This document shows, piece by piece, positions 1 to 12,056 of a DNA stretch of 64,000 nt. The position numbers were made by a program, and so were the translations under genes. The notes under the pieces were generated by a model that did no database searches, was not told the origin of the DNA, and saw nothing but the letters and a program-made list of their open reading frames with translations. This DNA is from Dugong dugon. Taxonomy: Eukaryota; Chordata; Mammalia; Sirenia; Dugongidae. The stretch is taken from contig CM057462.1 of NCBI GenBank assembly GCA_030035585.1, positions 115,129,234 to 115,193,233 on the forward strand, given 5' to 3'. Numbering within the stretch: the stretch's first letter is position 1; each line of letters starts with the position of its first letter.

Positions 1-2637
1 GGCCAGTTTGAATCAGACAATAGTACAGTCTACTATGCTGGGAATTACAAATTAAAGAGGAATGGCAATGCATTCATGGTAAAAAAAGAACATTTCAAGA
101 CCTATCCTGAAGTACAATGTTATCAGTAATAGGATAATATCCATACACCTGTAAGGAAAACCAGTTAATACAACTATTATTCAAATTTATGCATCAACCA
201 CTAATGCAAAAGATGAGGAAATTGAAGATATTTACCAACGTCTGCAGACACAAATTGATCAAACATGCAATCAACATGCATTGATAATTACCAGTGATTG
301 GAATGCAAAAGTTAGAAACAAAGAAGGAGGATTGGTAGTTGGAAAACATGGCCTTGGTAATAGAAACCACGCCAGGGATCACATGATAGAATTTTGCAAG
401 ACCAATGAATTCATTATTGCAAATACCTTTTTTAACAACAAAAACAGCTACTATACATGTGGACCTGGCCAGACAGAATACACAGGAATCAAATAGACTA
501 CATCTGTGGAAAGAGAAGATGGAGAAACTCAATATCATCAGTCAGGACAATGCCAGGGGCCAACTGTGGAACACATCAACAATTGTTCATATGCAAGTTC
601 AACTTGAAGCTGAAGAAAATTAGAGTAAGTCCATGAGAACCAAAATATGACCTTGAGTATATCCCACCTGAATTTAGAGACCATCTCACGAATAGATTTA
701 ACTCATTGAACACTAAAGATCAAAGACCAGACGAGATGTGGAATGACATCAAGGACATAATACATGAAGAAAACAAAAAGTCATTAAAAAGACAGGAAAG
801 AAAGGCAAAACCAAAATAGATGTGTTGAACGTAGAGTAGCTAAAGCAAACAGAAGAAATGATCAAATAAATGAGCTGAACAGAAGATTTCAAAGACAGCT
901 CAAGAAGAAAAAGTAAAATATTATAATGAAATGTGCCAAGAAATAGCATTAGAAAACCAAAAGGGAAAAATGTGCTTAACATTTCTCAACCTGAAAGAAC
1001 TGAAGAAAAAATTGAAGACTTGAGTTGAAATACTCAAGGATTTTTCAGGGAAAAAAATTGAATGATGCAGGAACATCAAAAGAAGATGGAAGGAATATAT
1101 AGTCACTGTACCAACGATTTTAGGAGGTAGCATATGATCAAGAACCAATGGTACTGAAAGAAGAAGTCCAATCTGCACTGAAGGCAATGATGAAAAACAA
1201 GTCTCCAGGAATTGATAGAATACCAACTGAGATGTTTCAACAAACAGATACAGTGCTGGAGGGGCTAACTTGTATATCAAGAAATTTGGAAGACAGCTTC
1301 CTGGACAACTGACTGGAAGAGATTCATATTTGTGTGAATTCCAAATAAAGGTGATCCAACAGAATGTGGAAATTGTTGAACAGTATCATTAATATTACAC
1401 ACAAGCAATATTTTGCTGAAGATCATTCAAAAGTGGCTGCAGCAGTACATCAACAGAGAACTGCCAGAAGTTCAAGCCAGATTCAGAAGAGGACTTGGAA
1501 AGAGGGATATCATTGCTGATGTCAGAGGGATCTTGGCTGAAAGCAGAGAATACCAGAAAGATGTTTACCTTCAAAGATGTTTACTGTTAGGCAAAGGCAT
1601 TCGACCGTGTGGATCATAACAAATTATGGATAACATGAAGAATAGGAATATTTAATTATGCTCATGAGGAACTTGTACATAGGCCAAGAGGTAGTTATTT
1701 GAACAGAACAAGGGGATACTGAGTGGTTTAAAGACAGGAATGGTGTGCATCAGGGTTGTATCCTTTCACAACATTTATTCAATCTGTATACTGAACAAAC
1801 AATCCAAGAAGCTGGACTATATGAAGAAAAATGCTGCATTAGGATTGAAGGAAGACTCGTAAACCACCTGCAGTATGCAAATGATACAATCTTTCCTGCT
1901 GAAACTGAAGACAATTTGAAGCACTTACAAAGACTACAGCCTTCAGTATGGACTACATCTCAGCATAAAGAAAACAAAAATCCTCATAACTGGACCATTA
2001 AGCAACATCACGATAAATGGAGAAAAGGTTGAAGTTGTCAAGGATTTCATTTTACTTGGATCCACAATCCACGCCCATGGAAGCAGCAGTCAATAAATCA
2101 GATGATGTATTGCATTGAGCAAATCTGCTGCAAAAGACCTGTTTAAAGTGTGGAAAAGCAAAGACATCACTTTGAGAAATAAGGTGCGCCTGACACAAGC
2201 CATGGTGTTTTCAATCCACTTATATGCATGCGAAAGCTGGACAATGAATAAGAAAGACCAAAGAAGAACTGACACCTTTTAGTTATGGTGTTGGTGAAGA
2301 ATATTGAATATACCACAGACTGCCAGACTAATGAACAAATCTGTCTTGGAAGAAGATAGCCAGAAAGCTCCTTAGAAGCAAGGACGGCAATAATTTGTCT
2401 CACGTATTTTGAACATGTTGTCAGGAGGGACCAGTCCATGGAGAAGGACATCATGCTTGGTAAAGCGAGGGTCAGTAAAAGACTCTAAAGGAGATAGATT
2501 ACACAGTGGCTGTAAGCGTGGGCTTAAGAATAACAAAGATTGTGAAGCTAGCGCAGTACCGGGCAATGTTTCATTCTGTTGTACACAAGGTAGCCTTGTG
2601 TAGGAACAGACTTGATGGCACCTAACAACAACAACAA
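1..2637 (+). mobile_element. RTE-type LINE, 5' end beyond window, degenerate
   Basis: This is a non-LTR retrotransposon of the RTE clade, a relative of BovB. An endonuclease domain is visible at about 200-650, with the APE-type motif SDWN at 293-304. The reverse transcriptase follows at about 1140-2000. It has a palm block KSPGIDRIPTEMF near 1199-1240, a QGCIL block near 1750, and the catalytic box at 1874-1885, which reads YAND where an active copy should read YADD. The element ends at 2600-2637 in GATGGCACCTAACAACAACA, the (CAA)n tail typical of this family. Reading frames are broken many times, so the copy is dead. Several other copies in this window share the same order of blocks and the same tail, which makes the family call firm; the exact subfamily name is not determined. 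Confidence 0.9.
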
Positions 2638-3083
2638 CATAGCTTTAAGGATAAAGTCATTTCAGTAAATGTAAGCTCTATGTACATTTCTAATCTCATT
2701 TCCCCCTATCTGCAAGTGGCAACAAACAGAGATCACCTATTTCATGCTTGTGATGTATCATATATGGTATCACTGTCTCCTGAAATAGCGTGCCCACATT
2801 CTACAATAGATAACTCTTCTAAAACAGTCCAAATCAACATCATCAAATATGGCTTATTCTAAATTTCCAGTTAACTAAGGTATACTTTATACTCACCACA
2901 TATTGTTCCAAGATCTATCATAGCTTTTTCCATACCATATCTGAAACACATTATCATTAAATTACCTGTCTATCCTCCCAATAGACTGACATTGCATTTC
3001 ATTAAAAACTATAGGTTTATCCTTTAGTCAATTTTTTAAATAATTAAGATTCAAGTAAAAAATGATTTATCAATTATTCAACG
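2638..3083. other. Unique AT-rich spacer between two RTE copies
   Basis: No coding signal, repeat head or RNA gene was recognised in this stretch. The two flanking RTE copies point toward each other with their 3' tails facing this spacer. Confidence 0.5.
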
Positions 3084-4166
3084 TTGTTGTTTTTTGGTGC
3101 CATCAAGTCAGTTCCAACTCATAAGGACCCTGTGTACAACAGAATGAAACACTGCCCAGCGCTGTGCCATCCTCACAATCGTTACTATGTTTAACTGATT
3201 GTTGCAGCCACTATGTCAATCCATCTTGTTGAAGGTCTTCCTCTTTTTCACTGACCGTCTATTTTACCAAGGATAATTTCCTCCAGGGACTTGTCCCTCT
3301 GGATAGTGTGTCCAAAGTATGTGAAATGAAATCTCACCAACGTCGCTTCTAAGGAGCACTCTGTACTTCTTCCAAGACAAATTTGTTCATTCTTCTGGCA
3401 ATACATGGTATATTCAATATTCTTTGCCATCACCATAATTGAAAGGCATCAATTCTTCAGTCTGCCTTATTCATTTTCCAGCTTTTGCGTGCATGTGAGG
3501 TGATTGATAATACCATGGCTTGGGTCAGATGCACTTTAGTCCTCAAAGTGACATCTTTGCTTTTCCACACTTTAAAGAGGTCTTTTGCAGATTTGCCCAG
3601 TGAAATACGTTGTTTGATTTCCTGACTCCTGCTTCTATTGGCGTTGACTGTGGATTCAAGTAAAATGAAATCCTTGACAAATTCGGTGTTTTCTCCGTTT
3701 GTCATAATGTTGCTTATTGGTCTAGTTGTGAGGATTTTTATTTTCTTTATGCTGAGGTTTAATTCATACTGAAGGCTGTAGTCTTTGATGTTCATAAGTA
3801 AGTGCTACAAGTCCTCTTCTCTTTCAGGAGCAAGGTTGTGTCATCTGCATATCTCAGGTTGTTAGCAAATCTTCCTCCAGTCCTGCTGCTGAATTCTTCA
3901 CATAGTCCACCTTCTCAAATTATTTTCTCAGGATACACATTTAGTAAGTATGGTGAAAAGATACAACGCTGACACACACCTTTCTTGATTTTTAACTATG
4001 CAGTATCTCCTTGTCCTATTTGATCGACTGCCTCTTGATCTATGTACAGGTTCCTCATGAGCACAATTAAGTGTTCTAGAATCCCCATTCTTTGCAATGT
4101 TATTCATAATTTGTTATGATCCATACAGTGGATTTCCTCTGTATAGTCAATAAAACACAGGTAAAC
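3084..4166 (-). mobile_element. RTE LINE, 3' part (first of three pieces)
   Basis: The piece runs from the (CAA)n tail, seen reversed as GTTGTTGTTTTTTGG near 3084, up to an L1 insertion. The catalytic box reads YADD on the minus strand at 3840-3851, which is the intact consensus. Stops and frameshifts elsewhere show it is not functional. The element continues at 13263-13550 and 14848-15835 once the L1 and the solo LTR are removed. Its own sequence totals roughly 2.35 kb. Confidence 0.9.
4155..4166. repeat. Target-site duplication, left copy, of the full-length L1
   Basis: ACACAGGTAAAC at 4155-4166 is repeated exactly at 13251-13262, directly after the poly-A tail. Including the ambiguous leading A bases it is 15 bp. 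Removing the L1 and one copy restores a continuous RTE sequence. Confidence 0.95.
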
Positions 4167-4177
4167 GGAGAGCCCGG

Positions 4178-4187
4178 CAAGATGGCG
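4178..4187 (+). promoter_or_regulatory. YY1-like site at the start of the L1 5' UTR
   Basis: CAAGATGGCG lies 12-21 bases from the first base of the element. Human L1 carries a YY1 site with the same core at nearly the same distance from its start, where it sets the transcription start site. A second core in the opposite orientation (CCATCTTGG) is at about 4398-4406. The match is seen directly; YY1 binding here is inferred from the human element. Confidence 0.6.
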
Positions 4188-4499
4188 CTCTAGGCAGAAG
4201 CACCATGCTGTCCCTCCACAGCAAAGACCCGAAAAACTAAGCCAAACAGAGAATCAACAATCCTGAAACCCTAGAACATCAAATGAAGAGATAAAGAACT
4301 CAGCCAAACACCAAATGGAGTGAGAATACTGAAAGAGAACGGAGAGCGAGGAGAGACTCATGCAGAGATCCCCTACCAGCTAACGCAGCGCAGATCCACC
4401 ATCTTGGACTCCTACCGGAGACCAGCAAACGGGAGAACGGGAGAGCAGCCTCGCGGAGCGTCCAGTGGGAGATGGAATGACCGGTAATTTGCAGTGTGC

Positions 4500-6080
4500 G
4501 CTTTCCCACCCCCCACCCCTCTCCACCTCGGCTGGGGCTCCCCTGCTTCCCGTGGCCAGGGTCCCTGGGCTGAGGGGCGCCAGTGCTTGGATTCTGCGTG
4601 CCTGGGCCGGCGACTCTCTTGGAGCCATTTGTTGGCTGCTGGCGTAGCTTTTTCTGCCGCTTCCCCCTCCTTTTGCTTGGGTGCCTGGTTCTGAGTGCTG
4701 TCTTTGCTCTCTCCTGCGGGGCTGTGGGGCTGCGTTCGGGCGTGTGGCTGCTTCCAGGTCCGGGCTGCCGCGCTGGTGAGATCCCGGGGCCTTTGTTCGT
4801 TCGCCCCTCTGCTTCCCGTGGCCACGGTCTCTTGACCCGAAACCGCCGACTGCTTGGAATCCACGCGCCTGAGCGGGGGCTCTCTGGGTGCCGTTTGTTG
4901 GCTGCTGGTGTGGCTTTTTCTGCTTCTTCTGGTTTCTCGCTTGCCTCTCGCTGCCTCCCCCTCCTTTTGCTTGGGTGCCTGGCTCCGAGCGCCGTCTTTG
5001 CTCTTTTCTGCGGGGCTGTGGGGCTGCATTCAGGCATGTGGCTGCTTCCAGGTCTGGGCTGCCGCGCTGGTGAGATCCCGGGACCTTTGTTCGTTCGCCC
5101 CTCTGCTTCCCGTGGCCACGGTCTCTTGACCCAGGAGGGCTGGCTGCTTGGATTCCATGCACCTGTGCGGGAGGTTCTCTGGGAGCCGTTTGTTGGCTGC
5201 TGGTGTGGCTTTTTTCTGCTTCTTTTGGTTTCTCGCTTGCCTCTCGCTGCCTTCCCCTCCTTTTGCTCTGGTGCCTGGCTCCGAGCGCCATCTTTGCTCT
5301 TTCCTGTGGGGCTGTGGGGCTGTGTTCGGGCGTGTGGCTGCCTCCAGGTCTGGGCTGCCATGCTGGTGAGATCCCGGGACCTTTGTTCCTTTGTCCCTCT
5401 GCTTCCCATGGCCACGGTCTCTTGACCCGGGACCACCGGCTGCTTGGAATCCATGCGCCTGAGCGGGTGGCTCTCTGGGTGCCATTTGTTGGCTGCTGGT
5501 GTGGATTTTTCTGCTTCTTTTGGTTTCTCGCTTGCCTCTCGCTGCCTCCCCCTCCTTTTGCTCGGGTGCCTGGTTCCGAGCGCCGTCTTTGCTCTTTTCT
5601 GTGGGGCTGTGGGGCTGCGTTCGGGCTTGTGGCTGCTTCCAGGTCTGGCCTGCCATGCTGGTGAGATCCCGGGGCTTTTGTTCGTTTGCTCCTCTGCTTC
5701 CCGTGGCCTCAGTCTCTTCACCGGTGTCTGCCGGCTGCTTGGATTCCACGCGCCCAGGCGGGCGGCTCTCTGGTGCTGTTTGTTAGCTGCTGGTGCTGCC
5801 TTTTTTTTTTTCTTCTTTTTTTTCCTACTGCTTCTTTTGGTTTCTCGCTTGCATCTTGCTGCCTCCACCTCCTTTCACTCGGGTGCCTGGCTCCTTGCAC
5901 CCTCTTAGTTCCTTTCTGAGGGTCCCCAGAGCGCAGGCAATTTGTGATATATGCTTTCCACTCTCCACCCTTCTTCACTCACACTCGGCCTCCTCTGCTT
6001 TCCACGGACACAGTCTCTTGTCCAGAAACACCAGCCCGCACTGGCTGGCTCTCTGAGTGCCATTCATTGACTGACGGTGT
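4500..6080 (+). repeat. L1 5' UTR tandem monomers, about 295 bp, 5-6 units
   Basis: The landmark CTTCCCGTGGCC recurs near 4549, 4811, 5107, 5402, 5697 and (as CTTTCCACGGAC) 5998, giving spacings of about 262, 296, 295, 295 and 301. A second landmark, GGTGCCTGG followed by TCTTTGCTC, recurs at the same period. Units are GC-rich and CpG-rich, in sharp contrast with the surrounding AT-rich DNA. The first and last units are diverged. Monomeric L1 promoters are best known from mouse, so this array is probably the promoter region. Long open frames run through it on both strands; I regard them as by-products of base composition. Confidence 0.85.
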
Positions 6081-6810
6081 TGCTTTTTTTTTTTTTTTTT
6101 AATTTTACTATTTTTTCTTTTTTGATTAGTGTTGTTTTCTTTTCCCTCTTTCTCCCTTTTGTCTTTCTTCATTGCTAAATTTCTCGTCTCTCTATCTCTT
6201 CCTTCTCTTTCTGATCTCTGAATACCAGGCGATGTATGCCTCTGCACCTTCTGGCCAGGCTGTGCTGTGAAACCTGAGACTGACTGCCCCAGACCTCATA
6301 GCTGCATCGGTGGGATCCCTGGGAAATTTGCAGTTCTTTAACTTTTCTGATTTTATTTGTTCATTCTTTCCTTTTCTTTCTCTTCCCCCTTCTGGTTTTC
6401 TCCATCCCATAGTCTCTCATCTGTCCATTCCAACGACAAGCTCCCTTAGCATTCTTTAATGTTTGTATGCTTTTTGCTCGTGCTCCTCTCTCCTCTCTCC
6501 CATTTCCAGCTTAGCTTCACACATAACCATCTCCCCGCTGCATCCTGCCTACCTGCACCGTGCACTTGACATCACACCACCAAGCTGTGCAGGCACTCCC
6601 TATTGGAACCTGCCCAGCACTGACTACTGACCATCCTGGTGGCTGCGGTGAATGCCACAAACAACCCGTCCCAGTGGTTCCTGTACAGCTAGACCTGCCC
6701 AGCTGTACCACAAGGACTAAACAAAAAAAAATCTACAATCAATAAACGAGAGAAATATCTACTGAATGCTCTGAAAACAGCAAACAATATCAAAACATTT
6801 ACAAGACAAG
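6081..6810 (+). promoter_or_regulatory. Downstream part of the L1 5' UTR, pyrimidine-rich
   Basis: After the last monomer the sequence becomes a pyrimidine-rich tract with a T-run at about 6086-6101, then a more mixed leader that ends just before ATGGGTCC, the ORF1 start at 6811. No separate gene is visible. Confidence 0.6.
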
Positions 6811-7760
6811 ATGGGTCCAATAGGCGTCCAAATTAAAACACCAGATAACTCTCCTGTGGAAGAAAATGCACTAGAAGTACCTGATAGGGAACTCAAATCA
6901 CTAATACTTGGAATTTTCCAAGAACTGAGGCAAAAAGCTGACAAACATGAGGAAAAAATAGACAAATTTATGGAAAATACAGACAAAAAATTGGAAGAAT
7001 TCAGGAAGATGATGCAGGAACAAAATGCCAAAATAAATTCACAACTTGAAATTATACAAAAACAACAATTAGAAATACAAAAGATAAACAACAAGATTTC
7101 AGAAATGGACGGTGTCATAGAAGGCCTGAGAAGTAGATTTGAAACCGTGGAAGACAGGATCAGTGGAACTGAAGACAAACGCTTGGATACAACTCTGTTT
7201 CAGGAAAACTCAGAAAAAAGAACAAAGAAACATGAAGAGACCCTGAGAGTTATGTGGGACACAATTAAAAGCAAAAACTTACGAGTGATTGGCATCCCAG
7301 AACAGGGGGAGAAAACAGAAAACACAGAGAGGATCATTGAGGAACTGCTGACAGAAAACTTTCCCAATGTCATGAAAGATGAAAAGATGGCCATCCAAGA
7401 AGCTCAACGAACCCCATATAGAAGAGACCCCAAAAGAAAATCACCACGACATATCATATTCACACTTGCCAAAACTAAAGACAAACAAAGAATCCTGAGA
7501 GCATCTCATGAAAAACAAAAGTCACATACAGAGGAGAAACAATAAGACTAAGCTCAGATTATTCGGCAGAAACCATGCAGGCAAGAAGGCAGTGGGATGA
7601 CATATATAAAATCTTGAAAGAAGAAAATTGTCAGCCAAGAATAATATATCCTGCAAAACTCTCATTCAAATTTGATGGTGAAATTAGGTCATTTCCAGAT
7701 AAACAGAAACTAAGGGAATATGCAAAAGTCAAACCAAACTTACAAGAATTATTAAAGTGA
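6811..7760 (+). pseudogene. L1 ORF1 (RNA-binding chaperone), frameshifted
   Basis: ORF1p packages L1 RNA as a trimer. The first frame (6811-7545, 244 residues) opens with MGPIGVQIKTPDNSP. It then has a heptad-rich coiled coil at residues 45-115, with many E, K, L and I residues, and an RRM-like core that starts at NLRVIGIPEQGE (about residues 156-167). The carboxy-terminal domain continues in another frame at about 7545-7760 with MQARRQWDDIYKIL, YPAKLSFKFDGEI and FPDKQKLRE. The break is consistent with one missing base in an A-rich run near 7510-7525. Total length, about 310 residues with the break ignored, is normal for mammalian ORF1p. The ATG at 6811 is the natural start. Confidence 0.9.
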
Positions 7761-8249
7761 GTTCTTCGATCTGAAGACAAACAGCTTCAGCGCTCAGGCA
7801 GGACCTAGGACCTAGGACACAGGTTCATACGAACCAGAACCATTCTAGGAAATGAACTATCAAGGACTATCCAAAACCAAAAGAAATACAACAGGGAATC
7901 AGAGCAATCAATCAAAGGATGACAACAACATCAAAACAATGAAAGAGGGAACGAACGGCATAGGTATAGAAGCTTCTAATGGAGAGGAAGGCAAGGCGAT
8001 ACCAAGTAAGGGTAGACTGCTTCAAACTTAGAAAGATAAGGGTAAAATTCATGGTAACCACAAAGAAAGTTAAAAAACCAACTCATAAAAATAAAGATGA
8101 AAAACATAAAGTCTCAGCAAAAACAAGACCTACAAAAACAAAACAAATGAACACAAAATCCACAAACAAAAGTAACTCAGCACAAGAGAGTAAGAAGAAC
8201 AAAGAAAACTTCAGCACCACAAAAAAAAGCACTACAAAATAACAGCAAC

Positions 8250-11200
8250 AAACTTCCATCTATCAATAATTACACTGAATGTAAATGGACTCAATGCACC
8301 CATAAAGAGACGGAGAGTGGCAGAATGGATAAGAAAACAGGATCCATCAATATGCTGTCTACAAGAGACACACCTTAGAAACAAAGATGTGAATTTATTA
8401 AAAATCAAAGGTTGGAAAAAGATATATCAGGCTAACAACTACCAAAAAGAGCAGGAGTGGCAATTCTAATCTCAGATAAAATAGACTTTAAAACAAAATC
8501 CACCATAAAAGACAAAGAAGGACACTATATAATGATTAAGGGGATGATCCATCATGAAGACATAACCATAATAAACATCTACGCACCCAATGACAGGGCT
8601 CCAAAATACATAAAACAAACTCTAACAACACTGAAAAGAGAAATTGACAATTCCACAATAATAGTAGGAGACTTCAACACACCACTCTCAGTAAAGGACA
8701 GAACAACAGAAGAAACTCAGCAAAGATACAGAAGACCTAAAAGACACAATCAGCCAGCTGGACCTCATAGACATATAAAGAACAATCCATCCAACCGCTG
8801 CAAAGTACACATTCTTTTCCAATGCACATGGAACGTTCTCCAGAATAGACCACATCTTAGGCCACAGAGCAATCCTCAACAAGATCGAAAACGTTGAGAT
8901 AATTCACAGTATCTTCTCTGACCACAATGACATCAAGGTTGAAATTAATAAACAGAAAGAGCAAGGAAAAAAAATCAAACACATGGAAACTGAATAATAC
9001 TCTGTTTACACATCTATGGGTAATAGAAGAAATAAGAGATGGAATTAAAAAATTCCTAGAATCAAATGAAAATGAAAACACATCATACCAAAACCTTTGG
9101 GACACAGCAAAGGCAGTCCTCAGAGGACAATTTATAGCAATAGATGCACATATCAAAAAAGAAGAAAGGGACAAAATCAAAACATTAACTACAGAACTCA
9201 AAGAAATAGAAAGAGAACAGCAAAAAAGCCTACAACCACCAGAAGAAAAGAGATAGTAAAGATCAGAGCAGAAATCAACGAAATAGAGAACAGAAAAACA
9301 ATAGAAAGAATCAACAAAACCAAAAGTTGGTTCTTTGAAAGAATCAACAAAATCGACAAACCACTGGCCAGACTAACAAAAGAAAAACAGCAGAGGGCAC
9401 AAATAACCCAAATAAGAAATGAAATGGGGGACATTACAACAGACTCAACTGAAATAAAAAGGATTATAACAGAATATTATGAAAAACTATATTCCAACAA
9501 ATTTGAAAACCTAGAGGAAATGGATAAGTTTCTAGAAACACATGGCCTACCCAAACTACAACAAAGTGATGTGGAAAATATGAACAGACCCATAACTGGA
9601 GAAGAGATTGAAAAGGTAATAAAAAAACTCCCAACCAAAAAAAGCCCTGGCCCAGATGGCTTCACTGGAGAATTCTACAAAACATTTACAGAAGAGCTTG
9701 TACCAGTTCTACTCAAGCTATTTCAGAGCACAGAAGAGGAAGCAACACTTCCAAATTCATTCTATGAAGCCAGTATAACACTGATACCAAAACCAGGCAA
9801 AGACATCACAAAAAAAGAAAATTACAGACCAATATCTTTCATGAATACAGATGCAAAAATTCTGAACAAAATTCTAGCCAATAGAATTAAGTATCATATC
9901 AAAAAAATAATACACCACGACCAAGTAGGGTTCATACGAGGTATGCAGGGATGGTTTAACATTAGAAAATCAATCAAGATAATCCACCACATAAATCTAA
10001 TGAAAGTAAAGAATCACATGATCATCTCAAGTGATGCAGAAAAGGCATTTGACAAAGATCAACACCTATTCCTGATAAAAACTCTCAATAAAATAGGTAT
10101 AGAAGGGAAATTTCTCAACATAATAAAGGGCATCTACGCAAAACCAATGGCCAATATCATTCTTAATGGAGAGAGGCTGAAAACCTTCCCCTTGAAAACA
10201 GGAAGATGACAAGGATGTCCTTTATCACCACTCCTATTTAACATTGTGCTGAAAGTTCTACCTAGAGCAGTAAGGCAAGACAAAGAAATAAAGGGCATCC
10301 AAATTGGTAATGAAGAAGTTAAACTGTCCCTGTTTGCAGATGATATGATACTATACATAGAAAACCCTAAAGACTCCACGATAAATCTACTGGAACTAAT
10401 AGAAAGATTCAGCAGAGTAGCAGGATACAAGATAAACATTCAAAAATCAGTTGGATTCCTATACACCAGTAAAGAGAGCGATGAAAAGGAGATCAGGAAA
10501 TCAATACCATTTTCAATAGCCCCTACAAAGATAAAATACTTAGGAATAAATCTGACCAGAAATGTAAAAGACCTATACAAAGAAAACTACAAACAATACT
10601 GCATGAAACCCAAAGGGATCTACATAAATGGAAAAACATACCATGCTCATGGATAGGCAGACTCAACATTGTGCAAATGGCAATTCTACCTAAAGCAATT
10701 TACAAATACAATGCAACCCCGATTCAAATACCACTAACATTTTTCAAAGAGATGGAAAAACTAATCATTAACTTTATATGGAAAGGGACGAGGCCCTGAA
10801 TAAGTAAAGCACTACAAAGAAGAAGAAGAAAGAAGGACTCACACTACCTGACTTGAGAACCTACTATACAGCTACAGTAGTCAAAACAGCCTGGTACTGG
10901 TACAACAACAGATACATTGACCAATGGAACAGAATTGAGAACCCAGATGTAAATCCACCCACCTACAGTCACCTGATTTTCGACAAGGGTCCAAAGTCCA
11001 TCAAATGGGGAAAAGACAGTCTTTTTAACAAATGGTGCTGGCAAAACTGGATATCCATTTGCAGAAAAATGAAACAGGACCCATACCTCACACTGTATAC
11101 AAAAACTACTTCAAAATGGATCAAAGACCTGAATATAAAGCTTAAATCTGTAAAGTTCATAGAAGAAAAAATAGGACCAACACTTCAGGCCTTAATACAT

Positions 11201-12056
11201 GGCATTAACAGGATACAAACCATAAACATCAACACGCAAAACCCAACAGATAAACTAGATAATCGGATCTTCTAAAAATCAAACACCTATGCTCTTCAAA
11301 AGACTTCACCAAAAGAGTCAAAAGAGAACCTACAGACTGGGAAAAAAATTTTTGGACTATACAGGTCAGACAAAGGTCTAATCTCCATAATCTACAAGAA
11401 AATCCAACACCTCTACAACAAAAAGACAAATAATTGTATTAAAAAATGGGCAAAGGAAATGAAAAGACACTTCACCAAAGAAGACATTCAAATAGCCAAC
11501 AGACACATGAGGAAATGCTCGCGATCACTAGCCATTAGAGAAATGCAAATTAAAACCACAATGAGATACCATCTCACCCCAGCATTACTGGCACGAATCA
11601 AAAATACTGGAAATAACAAATGTTGGAGGGCCTGTGGGGAGATGGGAACTCTTATACACTGCTGGTGGGAATGCAAAATAATACAACCATTTTGGAAAAT
11701 GATATGGCGTTTCCTCAGAAAGCTAGAAATAGACATACCATTCGATCCAGCAATCCCACTCCTAGGAATATATCCTAGAGAAATAAGAGTCGTCACTTGA
11801 ATAAACATATGCACACCTATGTTCATGGCAGCATTGTTCACAATAGCAAAGCGATGGTAACAACATAGGTGCCCATCAACAGATGAATTGATAAACAAAC
11901 TATGGTACATACACACAATGGAGTACTATGCAACGAGAAAGAACAACAATGAATCTGTGAACCATCTCATAACATGGATGAAACTGGAGGACATTATGCT
12001 GAGTGAAATAAGTCAATCACAAAAGGACAAATATTTTATGAGACCTCTATTGTAAA
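8250..12056 (+). pseudogene. L1 ORF2 (endonuclease and reverse transcriptase), disrupted
   Basis: ORF2p nicks target DNA and copies L1 RNA into it. The endonuclease begins near 8265 with ITLNVNGLNAPIK and CCLQETHL, shifts frame near 8450, continues with INIYAPND and VGDFNTPLS (8575-8690), and shifts again near 8705. Reverse transcriptase is in frame from about 9250 to 10206, with [13 protein letters not shown] at 9640-9680, and stops at TGA 10207-10209, just before [10 protein letters not shown]. The catalytic box FADD is intact at about 10334-10345. Further breaks lie near 10660-10850 and 11275-11460. The carboxy-terminal part with its Cys-rich segment ([18 protein letters not shown]) is at about 11610-11670. 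The last block, QSQKDKYFMRPLL, ends at about 12054. The protein is not functional. Confidence 0.9.

Noticed and set aside
4583-5425. A 280-residue plus-strand frame with Leu/Cys-rich repeats
   Set aside because: Same array and same explanation; no ORF of this kind is known in L1 5' UTRs on the sense strand.
4300-5868. A 522-residue minus-strand protein rich in Arg, Pro, Gln and Ser
   Set aside because: It lies wholly in the L1 5' UTR monomer array, repeats with the same period, and is matched by other long frames on both strands. I kept it as an observation, not a gene.
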